Shown here piece by piece: positions 1-6,696 of a stretch of DNA of 21,359 bases. The position numbers and the translations under genes were made by a program. A model generated the notes under the pieces. It did not search any database, had not been told where the DNA came from, and saw only the letters and a program-made list of their open reading frames with translations. The first letter of the stretch is position 1, and each line of letters opens with the position of its first letter. This DNA is from DASRAJ01 sp039920305 (GTDB lineage Bacteria > Bacteroidota > Bacteroidia > Chitinophagales > UBA10324): positions 1-21,359 of the forward strand of contig JBDSEA010000025.1 in assembly GCA_039920305.1 (NCBI GenBank), read 5' to 3'.

Positions 1-1
1 A

Positions 2-148
2 GCAACACGGAATCTGTTGCCTGTAGAAATCAAAGCGTTCATTGAGTGTGAGAATCTGAAAGCAGCCCGAATTTTAGAGCATCAGATCAAGCAACAAAAG
101 AGTAGAAAATATCTTGAGAAATTGATTGGGCAAAACCGGTGGTTGTAG
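2..148 (+). CDS. C-terminal fragment of a GIY-YIG (URI-type) endonuclease-like protein
   Basis: An open frame enters from the left edge and ends at TAG 146-148, giving 48 residues without a start. The peptide has an E-C-E-N-L-x-x-A-R-I-L-E segment followed by a basic K-Q-Q-K-S-R-K-Y stretch and L-I-G near the end. This resembles the last helix pair of small single-domain GIY-YIG proteins common in Bacteroidota, where 'A..LE..IK..KS+K....LI' follows the catalytic core. The catalytic GIY and YIG motifs and the catalytic Glu lie outside the window, so activity cannot be judged. The stop codon lies inside the D-arm-like part of a tRNA remnant (141-201), so gene and remnant overlap. Family assignment is by recalled similarity only; any short basic C-terminus could look alike. 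Confidence 0.5.
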   Translation, partial: ATRNLLPVEIKAFIECENLKAARILEHQIKQQKSRKYLEKLIGQNRWL

Positions 149-201
149 AGCACTCCGGTTTTCAATCGGAGAGGTCGCGGGTTCGAGCCTCGTCTCCCGC
201 T
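141..201 (+). pseudogene. 5'-truncated tRNA remnant (tRNA-Gly-like body, altered anticodon loop)
   Basis: The 3' two-thirds of a tRNA are recognisable: D-stem 3' strand GAGC (148-151), an anticodon arm (153-171), variable bases AGGTC (172-176), a T arm with loop TTCGAGC (182-188), the 3' acceptor strand CTCCCGC (194-200) and discriminator T201. The matching 5' acceptor strand (GCGGGAG expected) and 5' D-stem GCTC are absent; that space is coding sequence of the GIY-YIG-like frame. Paired as CTCCG/CGGAG the anticodon loop has nine bases; counting an extra G-T pair leaves loop TTTTCAA with formal anticodon TTC. The acceptor strand and discriminator T fit tRNA-Gly better than tRNA-Glu. A position just before tRNA-Thr and tuf also recalls the glyT-thrT-tufB order of other bacteria. 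Most likely non-functional, or damaged by assembly error. Confidence 0.55.
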
Positions 202-213
202 CAGAAATTATTT

Positions 214-286
214 GCCAATGTAGCTCAGTCGGTAGAGCACATCCATGGTAAGGATGGGGTCGCCAGTTCGATTCTGGCCATTGGCT
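214..286 (+). tRNA. tRNA-Thr (anticodon GGT)
   Basis: A complete 73-base cloverleaf. Acceptor strands GCCAATG (214-220) and CATTGGC (279-285) pair perfectly; discriminator is T286. The D arm is GCTC/GAGC. The anticodon stem CATCC/GGATG encloses loop ATGGTAA with anticodon GGT. The variable region is GGGTC, and T stem GCCAG/CTGGC encloses loop TTCGATT. CCA is not encoded. It reads ACC/ACU threonine codons. Its place just upstream of tuf matches the thrT-tuf linkage seen in many bacteria. Confidence 0.96.
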
Positions 287-315
287 CTGTGAGGTAGGGT
301 GATTGATTAGTAAAA

Positions 316-387
316 GTCATGTAGCTCAGGGTAGAGCACTCCGCACATTGCGGAGAGGTCGTTCCGATCATGTCGGAATCATGTACA
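316..387 (+). pseudogene. Degenerate tRNA-like sequence (Met-like CAT loop)
   Basis: The sequence starts like a tRNA: GTCATG, TAGCTC, a D loop of only six bases, then GAGC. An anticodon arm CTCCG/CGGAG (339-343/351-355) has the seven-base loop CACATTG, formally anticodon CAT, but position 33 is A instead of the near-universal T. The 3' acceptor strand CATGTAC (380-386) would pair with GTACATG; the 5' side reads GTCATG, so one base is missing. The T arm has a stem (TTCCG/CGGAA) but its loop, ATCATGT, lacks the TTC signature. Several independent defects suggest a decayed gene or consensus errors rather than a working tRNA. Confidence 0.45.
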
Positions 388-388
388 C

Positions 389-404
389 AGATCAGCGATG
401 ATCT
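389..404 (+). other. Short hairpin with GCGA (GNRA-type) tetraloop in the tuf leader
   Basis: AGATCA (389-394) and TGATCT (399-404) are perfect inverted repeats closing the loop GCGA. This would form a six-base-pair stem with a GNRA tetraloop in RNA, 51 bases before the tuf start and right after the tRNA-like sequence. No T-run follows, so it is not a standard intrinsic terminator. It might be a processing or stability element between tRNA and mRNA, but that role is inference and the stem is short. Confidence 0.35.
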
Positions 405-455
405 TCATTTGAAATTAAAATATAATTAATTTAACCTTTAACAACAAATTCGGCT

Positions 456-1643
456 ATGGCTAAGGAAAAATTTGAACGCACGAAACCACATGTTAACATC
501 GGTACTATCGGGCACGTTGATCATGGTAAAACCACTCTTACCAGTGCTATCACCTATATTCTTGCGAAATCAGGATTGGCAGAGATGAAATCATACGATT
601 CCATTGATAATGCCCCGGAAGAGAAAGAGCGTGGAATTACCATTAATACTGCGCATGTTGAATATCAAACTATAAACCGGCATTACGCACACGTAGATTG
701 CCCGGGTCACGCTGATTATATTAAAAATATGGTGACAGGGGCCGCGCAAATGGATGGAGCAATCCTCGTGGTGGCTGCAACCGATGGTCCCATGCCGCAA
801 ACCCGTGAGCACATCCTCCTGGCACGTCAGGTGGGTGTACCCAAGGTAGTTGTTTACATGAACAAATGTGATCTTGTTGACGATCCTGAATTGCTTGACC
901 TGGTTGAAATGGAAATTCGAGAGTTGCTGAGTTTCTATCAATTCGATGGAGATAATGCAGCGGTAGTACGCGGCTCTGCCCTGCTTGCATTAAATGATGA
1001 TCCTGACTGGACTAAATCTATCGATGAATTAATGGTGGCGGTGGATTCACAAATTCCCGTTCCCGTCCGTGCAAAGGATAAACCTTTTCTAATGCCAGTA
1101 GAAGATGTTTTTTCAATTACTGGTCGTGGAACAGTTGCTACAGGCCGTATTGAGCGAGGCATGATCCATACCGGAGATCCCGTCGAAATCATTGGATTAA
1201 TTGAGCAATCATTAAAGTCAACCGTTACCGGAGTTGAGATGTTCCGGAAAATTCTTGATGAAGGTGAAGCAGGTGACAACGTAGGCCTATTGCTTCGGGG
1301 TGTTGAAAAAGATGACATTCGTCGTGGGATGGTAGTATGTGCGCCCGGATCCATCACTCCGCATACGGAATTCAAGTGTGAAGTATATGTGCTGAGTAAG
1401 GAAGAAGGGGGTCGTCATACGCCATTTTTTAATAATTATCGGCCGCAATTTTATCTTCGCACAACAGATGTTACCGGAGAGATTAAATTGCCTGATGGTG
1501 TGGAAATGGTAATGCCTGGTGATAACATTGCAATGACGGTGAAATTGATTATGCCGGTTGCCATGGAAAAAGGACTAAGATTCGCTATTCGTGAAGGTGG
1601 TAAAACGGTTGGAGCGGGTCAGGTAACTGAAATTTTGAAATAA
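456..1643 (+). CDS. tuf: Elongation factor Tu
   Basis: EF-Tu is the cytosolic GTPase that delivers aminoacyl-tRNA to the ribosome. The 395-residue product matches the usual bacterial length. All GTPase signatures are visible: P-loop GHVDHGKT (residues 19-26), the switch region around KERGIT (57-62), DCPGH (81-85), NKCD (136-139) and GSAL (173-176). Domains 2 and 3 follow, with RGTVATGR near residue 225 and the usual GGRHTPF segment late in the protein. The ATG is preceded by an AT-rich leader without a Shine-Dalgarno sequence, as is normal in Bacteroidota. tRNA-Thr lies upstream and tRNA-Trp 73 bases downstream, so the gene sits in the classical tRNA-tuf-tRNA-secE array and may be co-transcribed with it. 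Confidence 0.99.
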   Translation: MAKEKFERTKPHVNIGTIGHVDHGKTTLTSAITYILAKSGLAEMKSYDSIDNAPEEKERGITINTAHVEYQTINRHYAHVDCPGHADYIKNMVTGAAQMDGAILVVAATDGPMPQTREHILLARQVGVPKVVVYMNKCDLVDDPELLDLVEMEIRELLSFYQFDGDNAAVVRGSALLALNDDPDWTKSIDELMVAVDSQIPVPVRAKDKPFLMPVEDVFSITGRGTVATGRIERGMIHTGDPVEIIGLIEQSLKSTVTGVEMFRKILDEGEAGDNVGLLLRGVEKDDIRRGMVVCAPGSITPHTEFKCEVYVLSKEEGGRHTPFFNNYRPQFYLRTTDVTGEIKLPDGVEMVMPGDNIAMTVKLIMPVAMEKGLRFAIREGGKTVGAGQVTEILK

Positions 1644-1716
1644 CGGGAAAATGTTTATTCATCCATTTTTAAAGATTTTTAAGATCACCAAATAATTAAA
1701 ACGCATTACAAAACAC

Positions 1717-1790
1717 AGGGGTGTAGCTCAATTGGCTAGAGTAGCGGTCTCCAAAACCGTTGGCTGGGAGTTCGAGTCTCTCCACCCCTG
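1717..1790 (+). tRNA. tRNA-Trp (anticodon CCA)
   Basis: A complete 74-base cloverleaf. Acceptor strands AGGGGTG (1717-1723) and CACCCCT (1783-1789) pair throughout, with discriminator G1790. The D arm is GCTC/GAGT-like around AATTGGCTA. The anticodon stem GCGGT/ACCGT closes loop CTCCAAA with anticodon CCA at 1751-1753. The T arm carries loop TTCGAGT. CCA is not encoded. Its position between tuf and secE is typical of Bacteroidota and of many other bacteria. Confidence 0.96.
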
Positions 1791-1862
1791 CAGTATTAGA
1801 TAACTTGGGGAATAATTATCGTTTTGTGCGATCCATTAACTCATAAATATTAAATAAACACT

Positions 1863-2057
1863 ATGAATCGCTTTAACTTATTTTTTGTTGAGACATGGAA
1901 TGAATTAATCCATAAAGTTTCATGGCCGTCATCTGAAGATCTTCAAAACAGTTTAATAGTAGTAACAATAGCGATATTGATTCTTACCTTTCTTGTTTGG
2001 GTGATGAACGAAATTTCCGAGCTTTCAGTGAAATTCATTTACCATCTTTTCCAATAA
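1863..2057 (+). CDS. secE: Preprotein translocase subunit SecE
   Basis: SecE is the small essential membrane subunit that clamps SecY in the general secretion channel. The 64-residue product has the short single-helix form of the family. It has an amphipathic N-terminal part with the conserved W-x-E-L-x-K-V-x-W-P-S segment (residues 12-22), then one membrane helix (about 31-50, rich in I, L, V) and a short C-terminal tail. The start is the first ATG after tRNA-Trp, behind an A-rich leader. nusG begins only 6 bases after the stop, so the two are certainly co-transcribed, as in nearly all bacteria. Confidence 0.96.
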   Translation: MNRFNLFFVETWNELIHKVSWPSSEDLQNSLIVVTIAILILTFLVWVMNEISELSVKFIYHLFQ

Positions 2058-2063
2058 AAAATT

Positions 2064-2618
2064 ATGACAGTCATGACTGATGAAAAGAAGTGGTACGTGA
2101 TGCGCGTAATAAGTGGCAAAGAGCGCAAGATTAAAGAATATATTGAAAACGAAGTGAGTCGCAGTGGCTGGAATGAGATAGTGACCCAAGTGCTGGTACC
2201 AATGGAAAAAATTTATAAGGTTAAGGAGGGGAAAAAGGTAATTAAAGAGCGCACATTTTTTCCGGGTTACATTTTGCTGGAGGCAGATGAAACCCGGATC
2301 AATGCTGATATACTGAGTACGATCAAAAATATTACAGGCATCATTGGTTTTTTAGGTGGTACCAAGCCGCAGGCGCTTCGCAAAACAGAAGTGAACCGGA
2401 TTCTTGGCAAAGTGGATGAACTGGCTGAAGCAGGTGAAGCTATAAATGAGCCGTTCCTGGTCGGTGAAAATGTAAAAATCACAGATGGTCCGTTTAATGA
2501 TTTTATTGGTGTGATTGAAGAAGTTAATGAAGATAAAAAGAAAATCAAGGTGAATGTGAAGATTTTCGGAAGAAAAACTCCTGTAGAATTAAATTATGCG
2601 CAGGTTGAAAAAGTATAA
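2064..2618 (+). CDS. nusG: Transcription termination/antitermination protein NusG
   Basis: NusG binds RNA polymerase through its NGN domain, increases elongation processivity and contacts Rho or ribosomal protein S10 through its KOW domain. The 184-residue protein begins the NGN domain at K-W-Y-V-M-R-V (about residues 9-15), contains F-P-G-Y-I (about 68-72), and ends with a KOW domain. The KOW part starts at G-E-N-V-K-I-T-D-G-P-F and ends with the family-typical F-G-R-x-T-P-V-E-L. Two in-frame ATGs (2064 and 2073) are possible starts; the second, giving M-T-D-E-K-K-W, is equally plausible. It lies between secE and rplK, the conserved order. Confidence 0.98.
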   Translation: MTVMTDEKKWYVMRVISGKERKIKEYIENEVSRSGWNEIVTQVLVPMEKIYKVKEGKKVIKERTFFPGYILLEADETRINADILSTIKNITGIIGFLGGTKPQALRKTEVNRILGKVDELAEAGEAINEPFLVGENVKITDGPFNDFIGVIEEVNEDKKKIKVNVKIFGRKTPVELNYAQVEKV

Positions 2619-2664
2619 TTACTCAGCACTTAATAGTAATACATAATAATCAATACTTAAAAAT

Positions 2665-3099
2665 ATGGCGAAAGAAATAGAAACCTATGTGAAGCTGCAA
2701 TGTAAAGGTGGCCAGGCAAATCCTGCTCCCCCTATTGGTCCCGCATTAGGTTCCAAAGGCATAAATATTATGGAATTCTGCAAGCGGTTTAATGCACAAA
2801 CGCAGGATAAGCAAGGTAAGGTTCTTCCGGTAATCATTACGGTTTATAAGGATAAATCCTTTGAGTTCATTATTAAACAACCACCTGTAGCTATTTCTTT
2901 GCTGGAAGCAAGCAAACAAGCAAAGGGTAGCGGAATACCTAACAGAACCAAGATAGGCAGTGTAAATTGGGAGCAAATCAGAAAAATTGCTGATGAAAAA
3001 ATGACTGACCTCAATTGCTTCACCATCGAAAGCGCCATGAAAATGGTTGCTGGTACTGCCCGGTCAATGGGGTTAACTGTAGAAGGAAATGCTCCTTAA
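2665..3099 (+). CDS. rplK: 50S ribosomal protein L11
   Basis: L11 is part of the GTPase-associated centre of the large subunit and binds 23S rRNA together with L10/L12. The 144-residue length is normal. The N-terminal domain shows the hallmark proline-rich segment P-A-P-P-I-G-P-A-L-G-x-x-G (residues 20-32) and N-I-M-E-F-C-K-x-F-N. The C-terminal RNA-binding domain shows K-x-G-S-V and the closing A-x-S-M-G-L-x-V. The gene lies 46 bases after nusG. Normally rplA follows within a few dozen bases, but here no L1 gene follows (see findings). Confidence 0.98.
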   Translation: MAKEIETYVKLQCKGGQANPAPPIGPALGSKGINIMEFCKRFNAQTQDKQGKVLPVIITVYKDKSFEFIIKQPPVAISLLEASKQAKGSGIPNRTKIGSVNWEQIRKIADEKMTDLNCFTIESAMKMVAGTARSMGLTVEGNAP

Positions 3100-3371
3100 T
3101 TAATTAGTTATTTGTTGTTTAATACAAAGTATTCATGGAGATAAAACTGCAACCTGACACCAGCTAATAATTCCCTACGGTCTTTATTAATTAATTTCTC
3201 TCATATAATATCCTTTTCCAGTTTGGCTCAATCTATGTTTAAAATTTTCCACATCACCATTTCGGGGATTTCCTGAATATTCAATAATCAATAATCCAGT
3301 ACTAAAATTCCTTTAGGAAAAATCAGGTAATTTCGAAGCAATTTATTCACATTCAAAAAAACTTATCAGGC

Positions 3372-6300
3372 ATGAAACAGGATTATACGTTTATTAAAAA
3401 TTATTTTTTAGTTGCAACTCTGCTTTTTTCGCTTATTTCATTCAATGTAGTTGCACAAGCACCGCAGATAGAATGGGCGAAATGTTTTGGTGGAAGCAGT
3501 AATGACCGGGCGAGGGATGTCCACCGGACCACTGATAGCGGCTATGTTGTTTGCGGCTTCACTAATTCAACAGATGGTCAGGTTACTGACAACCATGGCG
3601 AATCAGATGGTTGGATTATTAAGCTTGATGTAAATGGTAATCTGGAATGGCAAAAAACCTATGGTGGTTCAAGTGACGAATCCTTAAATGCAATACGTCA
3701 ATTACAAGACGGGGGATATGTGGCCGTGGGTTACACATCATCCAGTGATGGTGATGTGGATTCAGTGAAAGGGGGCAAAGATTTCTGGGTACTTAGAACA
3801 GATGCTGCAGGAAACCTGCAATGGCAAAATACTTTTGGCGGGTCTGCTGATGAAGCTGCAAATGATATTGCTTCAACAGCAGATACCGGATTTGTTGTGG
3901 TCGGTTATACCTTCTCAGAAGATGGCGACATTACAAACTCTAAGGGTGCGGGCGATGGATGGCTCATTTTTTTGGATACCTTAGGTAATCTGGTTCGTGA
4001 AAAAGATAAAGGAGGACAAGATTATGATGAATTTAAATCTGTTATTACTGCAGAAAATGGGGGTTTTCTCCTTGTGGGCGTTTCTTCTTCCAACACTGGT
4101 ACACTGAATGGACTCAACCATGGTGGCTCGGATGCCTGGCTTGCACGGTTGAGCCGGTTTGGCACCGATCAGTGGAATGCTCTTTATGGAGACTCACTGA
4201 ATGATGGAGGTTTTGATGTACATGAAAATGAGAATGCAGAGTTTGTTGTTTCAGGTTATCGCGACTTTAGCGGTCAAAATGATTCATGGCTTTTCACAGT
4301 AGATTCATTAGGTATTTTTTTAACTGAAGATACCCATGGTGGAAGTGCAGATGAGCTACCTGGTTCTTCTATACAAAAAACACTTTCAAATTATATTGTT
4401 GCAGGTTCATCAAACTCACCCCCTTCGGGTGACAAAGATTGCCATTATGATGGTTATGATATTTGGATGTATAATACAGTTCCGAACAATGGAATAACCT
4501 GGCAAAAATGCCTTGGTGGAACCAATGAAGATATTTCCTCCCGAGCTGTAGCAAGTGTGGATGGATCAATAGCAATTTGCGGATATACCAATTCAAATGA
4601 TCTTGATGTATCTGGTAATCATGGAGATTATGATTTCTGGGTTGTACGCCTTCTGGATGGTTGTGATGTTGAAGCGGCATTTACTGATTCAATTGTTGGA
4701 GGAATGGTTTCTTTCACCAATCTTACCTTCGATGGTTTAAACTTCTTCTGGACATTCGGTGACGGCACTTCCTCCACTGATATTAACCCGGTTCATTCTT
4801 ATGATTCAGCTGGCACTTATACTGTTTGCCTTATTTCTACCAGCCTTTGTGCGGCCGATACATTTTGTTCTGAAATCATCATTGAATGCAGTCCCGCGAC
4901 TTCAGGATTTACATTTACTTCGGTTAACACAACAGTAAATTTTACAGCTACCGGACAAGATGTTACGATGTGGCAGTGGGATTTTGGTGATGGTGATACT
5001 TCTTCTGAATCCAATCCTGTTCATGTTTTCGATTCAATCGGAACTTATAATGTATGCCTGATCGCATCGAATTTCTGCTCAGCAGATACTTTCTGCCAGA
5101 ATGTAGAGGTCACCTGCGCTCCATTGGAAGCAGCTTATACATATATTGATAGCGGTACAACAGTAATGTTCACTTCTACGAGCATTGGTGCCACTTCATG
5201 GAAATGGAAATTTGGTGATGGTGGAAATACCAATCAGGAAAATCCTACTTATACCTATGCGGATACCGGAACATATGAAGTGTGTCTTATAGTTTACAGT
5301 GTATGTGCCTCCGACACTTTATGCCAGAATATTCATGTTGGATGCCTTGCTGCGAATTCAGCTTTCAGCTTTACACAAACCGGTTATTCTTTTGAATTCA
5401 TGGCTCAGTCAGGTAACAGTACCTCATGGATGTGGACATTTGGCGATGGGGATTCTTCCGATCTTCAAAATCCTTCCCATACCTACCCTTCGGCAGGTGA
5501 TTATGAGGTCTGCCTGATTTCCACCAATGAATGCTCCTCAGATACTTTCTGTCAAACTATCACTGTTGAATGCCCTGCTGTTAATGCTGCTTTCACTGAC
5601 TCTATCAATGGACTTACGGTTTCGTTTACTGATAGCTCCGGCAATGCTTCATCATGGCTCTGGACTTTCGGTGATGGAGGTACTTCATCCGTTCAAAACC
5701 CAACCTATACCTATACAACCCCGGGCATTTACACAGTTTGTGTTATTGCAGGCAATGGTTGTGCAGAGGATACAAGTTGTCAGGAAATTGAAATCACATG
5801 TCCTGCCATAGCTTCAAGCTTTGATTATGCTGTTGATGGACTAAACGTTTTATTTACTGATTTCTCTAATGGAGCCACTTCATGGTCATGGTCTTTTGGG
5901 GATGGTAATACCAGTTCGGCGCAAAACCCTAATTATACCTATACACAGTCTGGCACCTTTACGGTTTGCCTCACTGCTTCAAATGGCTGTGATAGCAGTA
6001 CTTCCTGCACTGATGTAACGGTGGAATGCCCGCCTTTTAATGCTGACTTTACCATATTGTTGAATAACAGCACGGCATCTTTTACTGATCTTTCGGGTAC
6101 GGCGGTTTCATGGTCATGGACATTTGGAGATGGCGGAACATCAAATGATCAAAATCCAACCTATACATACACAGCCAACGGCGTTTATACGGTTTGTCTT
6201 GTCGCGACTGACAGTTGCTCAACTGATTCAACCTGTGATTCTCTTGTCATCATCGGTGTGGGAGTGGTAAGTCCGGGGTCTCAGGTTTCCCCTGTAACGG

Positions 6301-6539
6301 TTTATCCTAATCCTTTCAGTGATGAAGCAATCGTTTCTTTTAGTGTTACATCGGCTTCAATTGTAACACTTACGCTGAATGATTTGCAGGGAAGATTGAT
6401 GCGAATCCTGGTTAGTGAAAATCTTACCGCCGGAAATCATTCATATCCGATTGTTAAGAAAGAATTAGCTCCGGGAATATACATGCTGCAATTGAAACAA
6501 AGGGATGAGATTATTATTAAGCGGCTTGTAATCGAATAA
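3372..6539 (+). CDS. Large secreted PKD-repeat protein with N-terminal propeller-like repeats and T9SS sorting domain
   Basis: A 1055-residue surface or secreted protein, probably a T9SS cargo and adhesin-like; no enzyme motif is visible. Residues 1-29 are a signal peptide (basic start, hydrophobic core, cleavage near V-V-A-Q). Residues about 35-430 hold seven repeats of the type W-x-K-x-x-G-G-S-x-x-D ... G-Y-V-V-x-G-x-T-x-S-x-D-G-D-V, resembling propeller-forming repeats of Bacteroidota. Residues about 430-970 hold seven PKD domains. Their W-x-F-G-D-G cores recur at F462, 538, 614, 690, 766, 842 and 918, exactly 76 residues apart. Six carry a C-x6-C-x5-C-x6-C pattern; the seventh lacks the last Cys. 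The end (from V-Y-P-N-P-F, about 975) is a T9SS type A sorting domain finishing in K-R-L-V-I-E. The next gene encodes a paralogue. Confidence 0.93.
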   Translation: MKQDYTFIKNYFLVATLLFSLISFNVVAQAPQIEWAKCFGGSSNDRARDVHRTTDSGYVVCGFTNSTDGQVTDNHGESDGWIIKLDVNGNLEWQKTYGGSSDESLNAIRQLQDGGYVAVGYTSSSDGDVDSVKGGKDFWVLRTDAAGNLQWQNTFGGSADEAANDIASTADTGFVVVGYTFSEDGDITNSKGAGDGWLIFLDTLGNLVREKDKGGQDYDEFKSVITAENGGFLLVGVSSSNTGTLNGLNHGGSDAWLARLSRFGTDQWNALYGDSLNDGGFDVHENENAEFVVSGYRDFSGQNDSWLFTVDSLGIFLTEDTHGGSADELPGSSIQKTLSNYIVAGSSNSPPSGDKDCHYDGYDIWMYNTVPNNGITWQKCLGGTNEDISSRAVASVDGSIAICGYTNSNDLDVSGNHGDYDFWVVRLLDGCDVEAAFTDSIVGGMVSFTNLTFDGLNFFWTFGDGTSSTDINPVHSYDSAGTYTVCLISTSLCAADTFCSEIIIECSPATSGFTFTSVNTTVNFTATGQDVTMWQWDFGDGDTSSESNPVHVFDSIGTYNVCLIASNFCSADTFCQNVEVTCAPLEAAYTYIDSGTTVMFTSTSIGATSWKWKFGDGGNTNQENPTYTYADTGTYEVCLIVYSVCASDTLCQNIHVGCLAANSAFSFTQTGYSFEFMAQSGNSTSWMWTFGDGDSSDLQNPSHTYPSAGDYEVCLISTNECSSDTFCQTITVECPAVNAAFTDSINGLTVSFTDSSGNASSWLWTFGDGGTSSVQNPTYTYTTPGIYTVCVIAGNGCAEDTSCQEIEITCPAIASSFDYAVDGLNVLFTDFSNGATSWSWSFGDGNTSSAQNPNYTYTQSGTFTVCLTASNGCDSSTSCTDVTVECPPFNADFTILLNNSTASFTDLSGTAVSWSWTFGDGGTSNDQNPTYTYTANGVYTVCLVATDSCSTDSTCDSLVIIGVGVVSPGSQVSPVTVYPNPFSDEAIVSFSVTSASIVTLTLNDLQGRLMRILVSENLTAGNHSYPIVKKELAPGIYMLQLKQRDEIIIKRLVIE
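4668..6252 (+). repeat. Seven tandem PKD-coding units, period exactly 228 bases
   Basis: The codon for the Phe of each F-G-D-G core lies at 4755, 4983, 5211, 5439, 5667, 5895 and 6123, every step being exactly 228 bases. The DNA of the units has diverged clearly, so the constant period reflects selection on domain length or fairly old duplication without insertions. The second gene has the same array between about 7960 and 9560, with steps of 228 or 231 bases. Confidence 0.9.
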
Positions 6540-6560
6540 AATGCTAATGAATAATTCAGG

Positions 6561-6595
6561 AACTCCGGTGGTAAATCAATCGCCGGAGTTTTTTT
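6561..6595 (+). terminator. Intrinsic (Rho-independent) terminator
   Basis: AACTCCGGTG (6561-6570) pairs with CGCCGGAGTT (6581-6590) in a ten-base-pair stem with one G-T pair, around a ten-base loop. The stem leads directly into a run of T ending at 6595. It starts 22 bases after the stop of the first PKD-repeat gene. It should separate that transcript from the following paralogue, implying that the second gene has its own promoter. Confidence 0.88.
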
Positions 6596-6696
6596 ATCAC
6601 TCTTAAGGGCTTACTGTTTTAATATTAATTTAGAATATCATGATCAACCAAGGCATACTGAAATTGTATTTTCCAGTCTGAAAGCGGTATCAATAT

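Noticed and set aside
141..201. Functional tRNA-Glu(TTC)
   Set aside because: The 5' acceptor and D strands are absent, the loop is enlarged, and the acceptor strand plus discriminator T fit a glycine tRNA body better.
938..1375. Long minus-strand open frame opposite tuf
   Set aside because: It is antisense to a certain EF-Tu gene, its residue composition is Ser/Arg/Thr/Pro-rich as expected for the complement of conserved codons, and it matches no family.
1805..1826. Promoter before secE (TTG plus TATCGTTTTG)
   Set aside because: Spacing between the elements is only about 11 bases and the -7 match is imperfect; co-transcription from upstream is simpler.
3328..3335. TAATTTCG as promoter of the first PKD-repeat gene
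   Set aside because: One mismatch to TAnnTTTG and no TTG element at the right distance upstream; too weak to call.
4668..6252. Regularly spaced similar segments that could suggest a CRISPR-like or satellite array
   Set aside because: The period is 228 bases, in frame, with diverged DNA; each unit encodes a PKD domain, so it is a protein-domain repeat.
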